From Chimonanthus salicifolius (lineage: Eukaryota; Streptophyta; Magnoliopsida; Laurales; Calycanthaceae), in contig CM023540.1 in assembly GCA_013350335.1 (NCBI GenBank), positions 48,652,552 through 48,716,551 of the forward strand: a stretch of 64,000 nucleotides of DNA, written 5' to 3'. The translations under genes were made by a program, and so were the position numbers. Each line of letters starts with the position of its first letter. The first letter of the stretch is position 1. Below are positions 22,117 to 33,666 of this stretch, piece by piece. The notes beneath the pieces were generated by a model. It saw nothing but the letters and a program-made list of their open reading frames with translations, searched no databases and was not told the DNA's origin.

Positions 22117-22130
22117 TGGTACAGAGTTCG
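22117..22130 (+). other. Element C primer binding site
   Basis: TGGTACAGAGTTCG directly follows the LTR. It resembles the iMet site TGGTATCAGAG with one base missing. Confidence 0.6.
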
Positions 22131-23001
22131 AGAATCCTCTGACCAAATTCTTTCCTTCCCTTCACCCTCTTCTCTAGTTGTGGACCCGTCCTACACCCTC
22201 TTCTCTATCACCACCGTGTGCACGGTCGGCTGCATCAGCCTCTTCTGTTATCGACCGCCGGTCACCCTCATCTCGCCGGATCTGTGCCTTGCTCCGGGCG
22301 TTTCTGCGACTTCCCACGATATCTTCTTATTCTCCACTATTCTGACGGCTCCAGTTTCTGTACGGCCAGCTCAGACCTTCTTCTTCTCAGCCGGTTACTG
22401 GATCCTCTCTGCTGGATCTCCCGACCCACCCAGACGTCTCACGTGCACAGGATTTCTTCTCCATTGCCAGAGCAGATCTCACCGGCTACTTGTAGTTTAG
22501 TTACTATTGGCATTCCCTTTCTCTGCTGCTCTTCATCAGATCTGCGATCTGCTGCCATCAACGCCTCTCCGCTGGCTTGGATTGACGCCAGCACTTCAAA
22601 CATGGTCTTCCACAGTTTACATTCCCCTTTCTGTCGTTCCCATTATATCTGAGATCTACTGCCATCCAAGTCTCTCTGGTTGCTTGGATCGACTCTAGCA
22701 AGTTCCGCCAGGCCTCTTCTTCTTGTTCTGACCTCCGGCGACTGCGTTCTTATCGTCTGCTCAGACCTCTATTCTGCTCCTTGCCGCCGCTGTCTTCTAC
22801 TCACCGAATCTATGATTCAATCCGGGCTTCTGCTCGCAGCTTCCTTCGCCGGCCGACTTCTTCGATTTTTACCTACTTCTCCGACCAGCAACAGGTCCAG
22901 CCACTGTTCTCCTCAACTTTGCCTATTCGGCTTCCTGTTGTCAGCCAGCAATAAAAAAAAAGGCCACAAACAACCTAATATTTTTTGTACTTGCTGCTTC
23001 G
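22131..23001 (+). other. Element C CT-rich leader
   Basis: A pyrimidine-rich untranslated leader of about 870 bp. Several overlapping open frames (22090-23090) run through it with Ser/Leu/Pro-rich, motif-free products, and I treat them as chance. Confidence 0.6.
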
Positions 23002-23990
23002 ATGGCTTCTTCTGCGAGCTCGTCCACCTCTCCCTTGGGCCCTATTACCATTCCCAACTTCTCCAGTCTTATCTCCATCAAACTCACTAAGACTAACTAC
23101 CTTATTTGGCAGACTCAACTCAACCCATTCCTCATTGGTCAACAGTTTTGGCGCTTTATTGATGGCACATACTCATGTCCCCCTCCCTCTCTTCCCTCTG
23201 TTGACCCCACCAAAATTAATCCGAATCCTGCCTACACCACTTAGGTCGAGATGGATCAAAATCTAATGGGCATTCTCATTTCCACTCTTTCCGAGCCAGT
23301 ACTTGCTCAGGTTATTGGCCTATCCACCTCACGTGAGATTTGGGGCTGCCTCCAACGCAACTTCTCTCAACAATCACTCGCCAATGCGACTCATTTGCGA
23401 ATTCAAGTGTTGTCTCTCTCCAAAGGCACCAAGTCTGTCTCCGAATATTTGCAAAATGCAAAATCCCTTGCTGATGCCCTTGCCGCTATTCACCAGCCCA
23501 TCTCAAACAACGATCTTGTTACATCGGTGCTTCGGGGACTTGGACCCGACTACTTCATGTTGTACACCGCCATCCTCAACACTCCACCTCTTCCGGTCTT
23601 CACCGATCTTCGCGCTCGCTTGCTTCTCTTTGAGTCACAGCTTGCCACTCTCGCTTTGAGTGCTACACAAGACGACTCTGTCGGAGTCCACTCCACTGCA
23701 TTTTTCTCCTCTCTTGGGTGTGGGAACTCTTCTCATGGTGGACATGTTCGTTGTGGAGGTCGATCTGATTCTTATTTCAATTCAAATGGTCGATGAGGCC
23801 TTGGAAATTGCAATCGGGGACAAACTAATGCTTCTCATGGTATTCTTGGTCATCCACCTTCCTTCGTTGTACAGTGTCAACTATGTTTCAAGGTTGGACA
23901 TACGACCGCCTCCTGCTATCAACTTCAGCGCCAGGGCTTTCGCACTGATGAGGACCTTCCGTCTGCTTTTACCGGGATGCATCTTGCACA
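23002..23990 (+). pseudogene. Element C gag, broken
   Basis: It starts with the ATG at 23002 (MASSASSSTSP). Residues 25-200 form a copia Gag domain (LTKTNYLIWQTQL, later VSEYLQNAKSLADALA and VTSVLRGLG). A CCHC knuckle (CQLCFKVGHTTASC) lies at 23875-23916 in the same frame. Breaks are a TAG at 23242, which replaces the Trp expected there, and a TGA at 23794. A frameshift near 23990 separates it from the protease. Confidence 0.85.
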
Positions 23991-24005
23991 ACCATCCGAC
24001 CAAAC

Positions 24006-25722
24006 TGGTACCCTGACACTGGTGTCACCCATCATATGGCTGGTGATACCCATTCCTTACGCTCTAAATCTGACTATGGGGGTAATGATTCTGTCCTTCT
24101 GGGTAACGGTGACTTTCTTCCTATTGCGCACACTAGTACTTTATCTTTATCATCTGGGTCTTCAACTTTTCATCTTTCTTCTGTGCTTTATGTTCCTCAC
24201 ATGCATAAAAATTTGCCAATTGTTGCTCAGTTTACTCGTGATAACTCTGTTAGTTTCCATTTCTACCCATGGGGTTTTACAATTCGTGACTTACAGACTG
24301 GTGTTATTTTATTTCAAGGCCGATGCGAAGCAGGCCTCTACCCCATCAAGCCACCTGTTTCCTCTAAACAAGCATTCCTCGCCTCTTGTTCCTCACCATC
24401 ACTATGTCAACAGCGTCTTGGACATCCCTCTTCTAATGTGCTTCGGGCCTTAGCTCAAAATAAATGTTTAGGACCTTCTTTAAAATTTTCTCGCACTCCT
24501 TTTTGTTGTCATTGTGCTACGAGCAAGTCTACGTGACTGCCTTTTCCAATTCATAATAAACGTGCTCCAGCACCTTTTTATTTAGTTTATTTCGATGTGT
24601 GGATGTCACCTGTTTTATCTGTCTCTGGATTTCATTATTATGTTTTATTTACAGATGATTTTTCTCGCTACTCGTGGATTTATCCTAAGACATAAATCGG
24701 AGGTTTCCCTCCATTTTCAAACTTGTCTCACTTATGCCGAAGATCATTTTTCTACTACTCTTAAATACTTTCAAAGTGATGGTGGTCCGGAATATGATAA
24801 TCATCTTTTTCATACTTTGTGTGCGCAAAAGGGAATTACTCACCGTCTCTCCTGTCCTCATATCCCGTAGCAAAATGCTCTTGCTGAACGCAAACATCGC
24901 CATTTGTCAGAAATGGGCCGCACCCTCCTTATTACCTCCAAACTCCCCTTTACCCTATGGGTCAAAGCCTTTTCTACTGCAGTTCACATTGTTAATCGCC
25001 TACCGACCTCTCTCTTGCAATGGTCCTCACCCTTTCAAACACTGTTTGGCACTAAATCCAACTATGTGTTCCTTCGCACTTTTGGATGTGCGTGCTATCC
25101 CTATCTTGGTGAATATACTACTAACAAGCTTCAACCTCAATCAGTTGAATGTGTTTTTCTTGGTTACAGTTCTCGGCACAAGGGCTAACGATGTCTGCAT
25201 CCTTCTATTGGCAGAGTCTACATCTCAAGGCATGTCTTGTTCAATGAAGTTGTTTTTCCTTATACATTACCCACAGACATGTCTTCACCTGCCTCCGACA
25301 GGGTCTTCATTCCGGTTCTCTCCACGACCTTAACATCTACAGCTGCTCCATCTTCTATGCCTGCTCCTTCTTCCGCACCGGACTTGCCATCATCTCAGCC
25401 AGCGCTGGAGTTACCTACCGCCATCTCCACCGTCAATGTTGGAGTCACCTACCACTCTGGCCAATGCTCATCCCATGGTCACACCTGCAAAGGATGGTAT
25501 CTCCAAGTCCAAAAAGCGGGCTGACTTCGCCAGTCGACATCCTATTCCACAGGCCTTCGTCACTCTGGTTTCTTCAGATTCAGAGCCCACCTGCTACACC
25601 CAGGCTGTCCGCTCTGCAGAACGGCGTCATGCTATGACTGACGAATTCAATGCCCTCTTCCGGCAACACACTTGGTCGCTTGTTCTACCTCCTTCTCATG
25701 CTAACACTGTCGGCTGCAAATG
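24006..25722 (+). pseudogene. Element C protease and integrase, broken
   Basis: The protease motif WYPDTGVTHHMAGD is at 24006-24047. The GAG-pre-integrase segment (QRLGHPSSNVL) is near 24410. Integrase core acids appear at FDVWMSP (about 24590), QSDGGPEY (about 24775) and ALAERKHRH (about 24877). A KTFGC-like segment and a Ser/Pro-rich linker follow before RT. Breaks are stops at 24534, 24868, 25186 and 25721, and frameshifts near 24690 and 25460. The position and order match a copia polyprotein. Confidence 0.85.
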
Positions 25723-25723
25723 A

Positions 25724-27158
25724 GTGTTTAAGATTAAACGCCGCTCTGATGGTACTATTGAGCGCTACAAAGCACATCTTGTTGCCAAAGGCTTTCATCA
25801 TCAGCCTGGTATTGATTATGATGAGATATTCAGCCCTGTCGTCAAACCTGTTACTATACGTCTTGTTCTCAGCCTAGCCATCACGTATGCTTGGCCTGTG
25901 CATCAGCTGGATGTCAAGAATGTCGTCCTTCATGGCAATCTCAATGAAGAGGTTTATATGAGTCAGCCACCTAATTTTATTGATCGCAGTCGCCCTACTC
26001 ATATCTGCAAGCTCCACAAGGCTATCTATGGCTTGAAACAAGCACTACGTGCTTAGTTCCAACGATTCAGCACCTTCCTCCTCTCCTATGGTTTTCTTCA
26101 AAGCAAGGCTAACAGCTCCATGTTTGTTTTTCAACGAGACTCTCACCTTATGATCCTTCTGCTGTATGTTGACGATATTGTTCTCACTGGGAATGATTCA
26201 TCACTCCTTCAATCTTTCACTCGTCGCCTTGGAACTGAATTCGAGATTAAGGATCTTGGTACTCTTCATTACTTTTTGGGTCTTGAAGTGACTCCTCTCT
26301 CTCAGGGACTACATTTGTCCCAAAACAAGTATACACTTGATCTACTTCGTCGAGGAAATCTTCATGAATGTAAACCTTGCTCTACACCTGTCGGGGCCAA
26401 GAAACAGTTATCTTCCACTGATGGTGATTTGCTTTCTGATCCTACTGAGTATCGTCAACTCGTGGGTACTTTGCAATATCTCACACTCACTTGTCCCGAC
26501 ATTGCTTATTCAGTTCATTTAGCATCGTAGTTCATGAGTCAGCCTCACACGTCGCATTTTGAGGCTGTTAAACGAATCCTGGGATACCTAAAAGGTTCCC
26601 TTGGTCGTGGTTTGCTTTTCACACGTGCACAATAGCCCCTACGACTCCTTGCCTACTCTGATGCTGACTGGGCTGGTTGTCCTGATAATCGTCGTTCCAC
26701 CACGGGTTACTGCATCTTCCTCAGGTTCGAATTTAGTTTCTTGGTGTGCTAAGAAACAACCGACTGTTTCTCGCTCTAGCGCGGAAGCTCAATATCGAGC
26801 GCTTGCCTATGCTTGCACTGACACCGTCTAGATTTGTCACCTTTTATGAGAGCTTCAATTTCCTCTCTTTTCTCCGACACTGCTTCTTTGTGATAATCTC
26901 AGTGCCACTTATATGGTCGCGAATTCAGTCTTCCATGCGCGGTCCAAATATATTGAACTGGATTATCATTTTGTTCGAGAATGTGTTGCTGCCGGCTCTC
27001 ATCACATCCAATTTGTGCCCTCGAAAGAGCAGCTTGCTGACATCTTTACTAAGGGCCTTCCCAAGCATCGATTTTCTGTACTTAGTTCCAAACTCGTTCA
27101 CTTACCACCGTCGAGTTTGCGGGGCAGTATTAGCACACATGCCAACTCAGACGGTTGA
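25724..27158 (+). pseudogene. Element C reverse transcriptase and RNase H, broken
   Basis: RT begins [20 protein letters not shown], followed by HQLDVKN (the usual acid segment) and YVDDIVL with the catalytic pair near 26166-26177. RNase H shows [18 protein letters not shown] and ends with LADIFTKGLP near 27040. Stops lie at 26054, 26528, 26632 and 26829, with frameshifts near 26723 and 26860. The last codons run into the 3' LTR. The stops mostly replace Trp or Gln and fit C-to-T or G-to-A decay. Confidence 0.88.
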
Positions 27159-27217
27159 CCTTCTTCTTTGGAATATGCTAATGGAATAGAATGTATGTAG
27201 TTATTCCATATTCTACA
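27128..27217 (+). repeat. Element C 3' LTR, internally deleted
   Basis: It has the same ends as the 5' LTR but only 90 bp. The deletion runs from after TTTGGAATAT to before GCTAATGG and removes the TATA box. Confidence 0.88.
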
Positions 27218-27721
27218 TCTCCCTCTCACCACTCGAAGGCTTCCTCTGAGACACCATGCACACCTCTTGCATGGGTATGCCTCCATGCACACGACCATAG
27301 AGGCCCATGGCCAAATGGCGGTCTTGGTTGTCCCTCTCTCGATGCCCTCTTTGAATTCGTCGTTCTTTCACAATGTTGCTCGATCGTTATATATATAGAA
27401 GAAAAACCTTCTATTCCCACTTGTGTTTGGAGTCTTCCAGCGTCCAGCCAACACATTCTTATCCAGCCATGCCTATTTTAGTTGTTGTATCTTAGTTGCT
27501 TACACAAACTGCTATGCAGTGCCGTGTTGATATCTTCCAACTAATGAACTTATTAGAGTTGGATTAGATGAAACCACCTCAATGCATGAAGAGTTCTCCA
27601 CTAACTCTTACTCTCACTGAAACATCTAGGTCAAGTTTCACATGGGCCCACAATGCATACACTACCGAGTTGTATTTTCATGAGCCCTGCTTGATGTTGG
27701 ATTTAAGCCACACTCCCAACA

Positions 27722-29138
27722 ATCTCCACCTTGACGAAAATTCACCAACCTCCAGAGACAATCTGTGACAACATCCATCTCTTTGCACGCTTGCCGCTAT
27801 TGGTCTTGCTCCACCTGACTCCACTTGAAGCTGGAATTCTCGTGTTCACTGCTAGATCAGCACATCACCATATGTTTTTCTTTCCTTCATGTATTGCGCA
27901 CACCGCTAGCAACAACCCATTGTTGCTCTTATGCACTTCCAACACCCTGTGTGTGTTCTCACCACTCTGCAACAACCTCTAGAGCACCAAGACAAGATCA
28001 TTAATGCCTTCTTGTGCTGCTGCAACATTGTTGTCTCCTCTCTTCTCTTATCTTTATTAACACCAAGAACCGATCTGCCTGGCCTATTTAAGACTGGTTT
28101 GTTGTATGACTGTGTCAAACCTATCTCTTCTCTCTATATGCAGTTATTGACTTCTTTTTATGTCAGTTCTCCTAGCAGCACACCTTCTAGTAGACACAGA
28201 CACGGCCCATGCTGAGTTTTTCCAAGGGAAAAATCACCCTTCACGCTGCTAGATATCTACAGTCTTCCTCTCTATTAAGCATCCACTACTCTGCCGAGTG
28301 TAATAGATGGTCCACCCATGCTTGTTTGCCCAGCACCTCATGTAGTTGCTGCCAACATGTCCAACTCTCTCTGGCTGACATGCACCCTCTATCTATTTGT
28401 ATACAACTCTTTACGTCGTGGCCTTTAGAAAACCTAGTCGATGCCCATGATCCACCTGCAATTCTCCGCCACTAACTGCCGCTATCTAGTGCAGCCCAAG
28501 ATGCCTCTGTCCTTTTCTCCATTGATCAATGCATTGCCGCCTACTGTATGCTTCTCTATAGTCCCTCTTTCTACTTCACACCCTTCGCTACACATACACT
28601 TCCTACAATCTGCTGGTATATGTCTCGTCTGTCACACACACGCCCCTGAGCAACCACTGTTTTTTTTTTCTCTGCTAAGTATACACATTGTTGTGCCTTC
28701 ACGCTTGCAGCACCTCTTGACTGAGATCAACTCAGATCTCTTTCAGATACACGTCTATATCTATATCTCTCGTGTGTCCCTCTATCAACAGGAAAAACAT
28801 AAGAATTCTCCTCGACACATGTTGTGTATATCAGCCAACATTAATACACGCAGTCACCAACAAATGCACAACCGTATGTAATGGGTTTTTCGTTCTCACA
28901 ATACACCTTTCTTCTACCATGTATTCTTCATTGTTTGACAGCACTGATTGTTCCTCCTGTTGTGCTCTATAAGAGATTCACCTTTCTACAAGATGAAAAA
29001 CTCATATTTGCAGAGACTACCCACGCCTCACCACCGCTCACACCGCTCAGGATGCACTGATGTTGTCCGTCTCGTCTGGTGTTGTATTCCGTACACCCGA
29101 CAATTCCCTGGTCTCCAACCAAAGCCACTGATACCATT
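27722..29138 (-). other. Element B interior, no coding capacity
   Basis: This is 1417 bp of pyrimidine-rich (plus strand) sequence. Open frames here are short, on both strands, and lack motifs. A purine tract (minus strand) borders the left LTR and the primer site borders the right one. Confidence 0.6.
29115..29135 (-). other. Element B primer binding site
   Basis: On the minus strand TGGTATCAGTGGCTTTGG lies three bases from the LTR start at 29139. It matches initiator Met tRNA for the first nine bases. It sets B's orientation as reverse. Confidence 0.7.
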
Positions 29139-29430
29139 TGTTGGGAATTAATCCCCGATGCAGAAACCTTTAGTCTACGTTCATGAAGCGACAAATAACT
29201 TCATTATATGAAAGGAAAAAAGAACAATACACATACAATATATGACTTCCTGAGTTTAACTCTCAAACCCAACACATGAGTCCCATGTACACCCATCTCT
29301 CTCTCTCACCACTCGAAGGCTTCCTCTGAGGCACCATGCAAACACACGCCCATGCCCACCTCTAGCATGGGTGTGTCTCCATGCACACGACCATAGAGGC
29401 CCACGGCAAAAAGGTCGTCTTGGTTGTCCC
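29139..29430 (-). repeat. Element B 5' LTR, part before the hAT insertion
   Basis: It matches 21782-21944 followed by 27223-27343 of the other LTR. At 29430 the match stops at GTTGTCCC. The uninterrupted copy continues TCTCTCGATG (27344 on), while here TAGGGCTGAAAC begins. The rest of this LTR lies beyond the window. Confidence 0.75.
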
Positions 29431-29560
29431 TAGGGCTGAAACTTGGGTCGGGCGGGTTGGGTTTTGATAAACCCAACCCTAACCCATGTCAAAATATATT
29501 GAACCTGACCCGACCCGACCTGAATTGCAAACTCGAGCATGTCAACTCAACTTGACCCGA
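29431..29560. repeat. hAT left terminal and subterminal region
   Basis: TAGGGCTGAAACTTGGGTCG is followed by repeated GACCCGACC/GGGTTGGG words, as in the ends of many plant hAT elements. Confidence 0.6.
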
Positions 29561-29696
29561 ATTTAATACTCTTAACCCAACTGTTGAACTGTCCCGACTC
29601 AGCCTGACCCGAACAGACCTGAATTAGACCTGAGCCCGAACTGACTATAAGCTTTTTAATGTATCTGGCTTTCCTTCCTACTTCAGGAAGCTACTT

Positions 29697-29912
29697 TCTG
29701 ATACCCCAACACCACCCAACTAGGTGTGGGATTTGTCCCACATCGACAGTTGGGTTGGGTGTGAAGAGATTTATTTGAGGGAAACCCCCCTCTTCCCAAG
29801 TGAGGCATTTTGGGCCTGGCCATGTGGGCCAGTGCCCAAAGTAAAACCGTGAGGGCATGGTGGGCCCAAAGCGGACAATGTCACATTCAAACATTGGGGT
29901 AGGGTCGTTACA
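29697..29912 (+). repeat. TRIM1 5' LTR
   Basis: Begins TCTGATACCCC (TG changed to TC) and ends GGTCGTTACA. Confidence 0.85.
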
Positions 29913-29914
29913 AG

Positions 29915-29926
29915 TGGTATCAGAGC
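29915..29926 (+). other. TRIM1 primer binding site
   Basis: TGGTATCAGAGC, two bases after the LTR, complementary to initiator Met tRNA. Confidence 0.85.
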
Positions 29927-30011
29927 ACGGTTCAATACTCGGACGTTGTGGGTCCTCTACCTCTGTGATATGACAGAGCCGGGGACGGTTCTACTTTTAA
30001 GGGGTTTGGAT

Positions 30012-30227
30012 TGTGATACCCCAGCACCACCCAACTAGGTGTGGGATTTGTCCGACATCGACAATTGGGTTGGGTGTGAAGAGATTTATTTGAGGGAAAC
30101 CCCCCTCTTCCCAAGTAAAGCCTTTTGGGCCTGGCCATGTGGGCCAGGGCCCAAAGTAAAACCGTGAGGGCATGGTGGGCCCAAAACGGACAATATCACA
30201 CTCGAAAGTTAGGGTAGGGTTGTTACA
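30012..30227 (+). repeat. TRIM1 3' LTR
   Basis: Begins TGTGATACCCC and ends GGGTTGTTACA. A purine-rich AAGGGG word sits just upstream, at about 29998-30004. Confidence 0.85.
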
Positions 30228-30232
30228 TACTT

Positions 30233-30739
30233 TCTCTGCATTTTTAACAAGGTCCCATATTCATCCAACCAATGCAAGTTCACCTTAAAGCATTTATCGT
30301 CTTCAAATCTAACAATTCAACATTTCATCAATCCATTTATAAAAAAATACTACTGGTGTCTATCAACCTATCAAACATGCAAACAAAAATAATAATGTGT
30401 TACATCTTTTTATCCATGGAGTCATCTAATCAAAATAAAATAAGATATTACATGTCCCAAATATAAATTGTCATCTAAGAATCTTCTAAAAAGCATGAAA
30501 AAAAAAATCCAATGACACTATCGCTTTCGCAACCACCACTCTTTATACAATCACATTATCGCTTTCTTTAACTTCAGTGACACCTACAAAAAATTTAAGA
30601 GTAATATCAGATTGCAACAATAGAAGAAAAAAAATTACTAAATAGCTAAAACTAAGTGTCATTATCAGATTCAGCCATAGCAATATCATTTTCAAGATCA
30701 TAAACTTCAGCCTCTCCATCCACTTCATCGTCACTTATG
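30233..30739. other. hAT 3' flank, no gene seen
   Basis: AT-rich sequence between TRIM1 and the end of the transposase remnant. Short open frames on both strands have no motif. Confidence 0.45.
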
Positions 30740-32316
30740 GTATATTTAAGCAGTCTTGTGTACAAATCAATGCTTGCACGGCCCCAGGCTCAATAAACTT
30801 CGGTTTTAGCTGATAACTCTACTTCCAGTACTGAATACTGACTCTGAAGCAATAGTTGATGCTTGAATTAATAAAATAGCCCGAGCCATCATAGAAGGTA
30901 TAAGAAATTTAGAGCTATTAACTTTCCACAAGCTCAAAATGTCCAAATTACGATCATCCGATGAATTTTCCTCATCAAGATATTGGTCAAGCTCTGTAAA
31001 AAATTCCACATTTTTTTTTCCAACACCCATTCTAAAAAATGCTTTTCGAAGAAGTTTTTTCTTAGAACTAGTTGAAATATCACCCATTGTCTCTAATATA
31101 TTACTAACGAAAAGGACTACTTGATTTTGTAGTGGAGAAGAAAATGAAGTATACTCATTGTAAAGTGCAACCATCTCATTTCAAATTAATTCAATATGTT
31201 GATCAACATCAGATTTTGACTAAAGTTGTTGATACATAAATTCGACATATCTCAACTTGTAACGGGGACTAATACCATAGCAATAGCAAACAATACATTG
31301 CATTTCTTCCAATATTTATCGAATCTCTCTTACATCTTCTTTGCCATTGAAGAAATGCACCCATCATCATTCTTCACCATGTCAAGCAATTGAGCTTCAA
31401 TCTGATACACTTCATGAAAATAGTGATTTGAAGTAGTATATTTTGTCTCTGACAAAACCTTTGTAGCATTATAAAAACCATGCAAAAACTTGCGAATCAT
31501 TTCAACCTTTCTCCAATCATCAATTGTTGGAGTAACATCCTTCGCATAAATTGGATCACGTGTTTTCAAACGAAAAAATGCACTCTCATATACTAAGGAA
31601 CAATCTAACATAAGATATGTTGAATTTCACCTTGTCCAAACATCTAAGCACAAACCTTTAGTGGATGAAACTCTTTTTTGCAAGTTGCAACTATCAAACT
31701 CTTGTTTACGAGATTGTGATGACCACACATATTTCACACATGTGTGAATAGCTTCAACCGATGATTTTATCTCATTTCCATCATTTTGCATAATCAAGTT
31801 AATAGCATGTGCAACACATTTTACATGAAAAAATTTACCCCGTTGCAACAAAATTCCTTTTCGACAAAGAGTCCCAACGAGGTTATCAACGGTTGTCTTG
31901 TTGTTTGTTGCATTATCAAATGTGATTGTGCATATCTTTCTGATATCATATTTAGCCAAGCATCTCTCTATCATATCATCAATATCAACACCATTATGTG
32001 GAGCTGGAACCATACATAAACTAAGTATTTTCTTGTGTAACTTCTAATTGTTGTCAATAAAATGAGCCGTGAGACTTAAGTGTCCCAAAGTTTGGTTGGA
32101 AGTCCACAAATCAGTCGTTAAAGAAATATGCTTACAAGAAGTACTTAGAAATGCTTTCAACTTGCCCTTTTCCAAATGGTAGATTTTCAAAAATTCCTTT
32201 CTAACCGTGATAAGAGAGATGGATTGAAATCTAGGATTGATTGATTTCACATATCTCTGAAAGGGTGCACGATCAACAATAGAAAATGGAAGTTCTAGCA
32301 TAACTATCATAATCGT
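30740..32316 (-). pseudogene. hAT transposase, catalytic and C-terminal part
   Basis: Read on the minus strand from 32316. It begins MIVMLELPFSIVD, and then LTTDLWTSNQT carries the first catalytic Asp and TITFDNATNNK the second. FFHVKCVAHAINLIMQ and DVWTR.NSTYLML are classic hAT blocks, and the dimerisation domain (ELDQYL, WKVNSSKF, STIASESVFSTGSRVIS) closes the gene. Stops lie at 32041 and 31624 (the latter replaces Trp), with one or more frameshifts between 31330 and 31180 and after 30806. A domesticated gene would be intact; this is not. The N-terminus continues at 51777, across insertion L. Confidence 0.88.
32312..32316. repeat. Target duplication left of L (ATCGT)
   Basis: Five bases before TGTTGA; partner ATCGC at 51777-51781, one mismatch. 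Joining the two flanks restores a continuous hAT reading across the site. Confidence 0.7.
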
Positions 32317-33053
32317 TGTTGAAACTGAAAATATTACATTTTTACCCTTGATATTTAGGTTAGTTAGCCTTCGTGTATATAAGATGCATTTAATGGTTTA
32401 TTTTAGTTTTGTAGAAAAATTCATAGAAACATAGGAAATCTTCATAAAATAGTGTGAAAGTTCATAATCTTCAATGTGCTAGAACATCATGATTGATCCT
32501 AGAGGGGGGGTGAATAGGTCAATCCCATTTTTAATGGTGTTTAAAAATTTCTTGATTATTTTTAGTGCAGCAGAATATTTAATCAAGAGATTTGTTTAGT
32601 GTGATGGATTGTTTTTTTAATTCTTTAAACATTCACACTAAGATTTTGGCCTCCTTACATAAAGCTTGATTATAGATGCTAATACACAATGTATAGAATA
32701 AGATAATCAATATGCAAAGCGATGTGCGTTAAGAAAAGTACTTAAACATTAAATACTAACACACAAAGATCAAATACTATAAGACCAATTTAAAGTAGTT
32801 CAGTTATCCAACCTACATCCGCTGTTAGGACTCACTTAACCTTGAACTATCTCCAAAATCCACTATTTGGGGACTTACACTCTCACAATTAGAGTAGGAA
32901 TTCCACATCACTCAATTGGCTGGGAATTTCACCTACCACTGTAGAATAGGAATTCCACTTATCCAATTGGCTGAAATTCCACCCACCTCTGTACCAAAGA
33001 CAATGCCCTAGAGTTCTTTTATATTGGTTCCGGGGTACCTCCTATAACACCCC

Positions 33054-33666
33054 ACCATCTGTTGGATCTACTGGGGGCTTTCGCCCCAACCAGCCCTCTC
33101 AATCTGTAGCAGTCACTCAGGCGACTAGAGGAGTGGGTAGCTGTTTCCACTGTGATCAGCCAGGTTACTTTAAGAAAGACTGCCCAAAGCTCAACAAGCT
33201 TTCATGTTCCAGGGGATCATTCCGTCCATCGGCCAGACCAGTTAACTCCCGAGGAGGCAGGACGTATAACCAGGCAAGATGGGTGCCTAATCCTAGTGGA
33301 GTTGGACGATTGTTTACTTTAACTTCTCCAGCGGATGAGGATCATTCGGTGATTCAAGGTATGGCGGTAGTGAGTAGTTCTTATGCATATGCACTATTTG
33401 ATTCTGGAGCTTCACACTCCTTCATAGCTGCATCATTTATAACTGCTACCGGTACCTTAGTTCAAAAATTGGCCATAACACTCACAATTGTGTCCGCTAT
33501 CGGAGACTCGGCATTGGGACTTATATGAACGACAATTAATACTGAACTAGCTGGACTCAGATTTGAGTTCAATTATCTAGTACTCGACATGACAGAGTAT
33601 GATATAATCTTCGGCATGGATTGGTTGGCTAAGTTCCAGGCTAACATTGACTGTTATCGTTGAAGA
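33054..33666 (+). pseudogene. G3 gag tail and protease, broken
   Basis: It begins inside gag after the deletion. The zinc knuckle [14 protein letters not shown] (33142-33183) has Tyr for the His of the CCHC set. The protease motif [10 protein letters not shown] lies near 33391-33420. A TGA at 33526 and another at 33661 interrupt the frame. The downstream GMDWLAKF block is readable between them. Confidence 0.85.

Larger units (their letters stand above)
21945..27217 (+). mobile_element. Element C: Ty1/copia retrotransposon (Ale/Retrofit-like)
   Basis: A 5.3-kb element with short LTRs (172 and 90 bp) and gag, protease, integrase, RT and RNase H in copia order. It is flanked by a perfect 5-bp duplication TCTCC (21940-21944 and 27218-27222) inside the LTR of B. 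Short LTRs and domain style suggest Ale/Retrofit; the lineage is inference. Many stops and frameshifts make it inactive. Confidence 0.9.
21782..27721 (-). repeat. Element B 3' LTR, split by element C
   Basis: The LTR pieces are 21782-21944 and 27223-27721, about 660 bp without C and one TCTCC. Its beginning matches 29139-29300. On the minus strand the LTR is preceded by a purine tract (AAGGTGGAGAT, complement of 27722-27732). Confidence 0.75.
21782..29430 (-). mobile_element. Element B: non-autonomous LTR retrotransposon, reverse orientation
   Basis: The 3' LTR (21782-27721, interrupted by element C), a 1.4-kb interior and the start of the 5' LTR (29139-29430, interrupted by the hAT) are in view. 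LTR copies start TGTTGGGA on the plus strand. A primer site lies next to the right LTR and a purine tract next to the left one, both on the minus strand. The interior has no coding capacity, so B would rely on enzymes from other elements. Confidence 0.75.
29697..30227 (+). mobile_element. TRIM1 (miniature LTR retrotransposon)
   Basis: Two 216-bp LTRs surround about 100 bp with a primer site. The element is flanked by perfect TACTT duplications (29692-29696 and 30228-30232). It has no coding capacity, which is usual for TRIMs. Its LTR is related to that of TRIM2 at the other end of the window (shared GAGGG..AACCCCCCTC and GCCTTTTGG words). Confidence 0.88.

Noticed and set aside
22090..23090. 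Overlapping open frames of 60-140 codons before gag in element C
   Set aside because: All are Ser/Leu/Pro-rich readings of a pyrimidine-rich leader, in three frames at once, without motifs.
27731..28972. Several 65-146 codon frames in the interior of element B
   Set aside because: Composition follows the CT-rich strand, frames overlap on both strands, and no retrotransposon or host domain is visible.
29697..30227. Cassandra-type TRIM with a 5S rRNA segment
   Set aside because: No 5S promoter-like block was found in either LTR.
30740..32316. Domesticated (host-useful) ricesleeper-like gene
   Set aside because: At least two stops, frameshifts and a 19.5-kb insertion break it.
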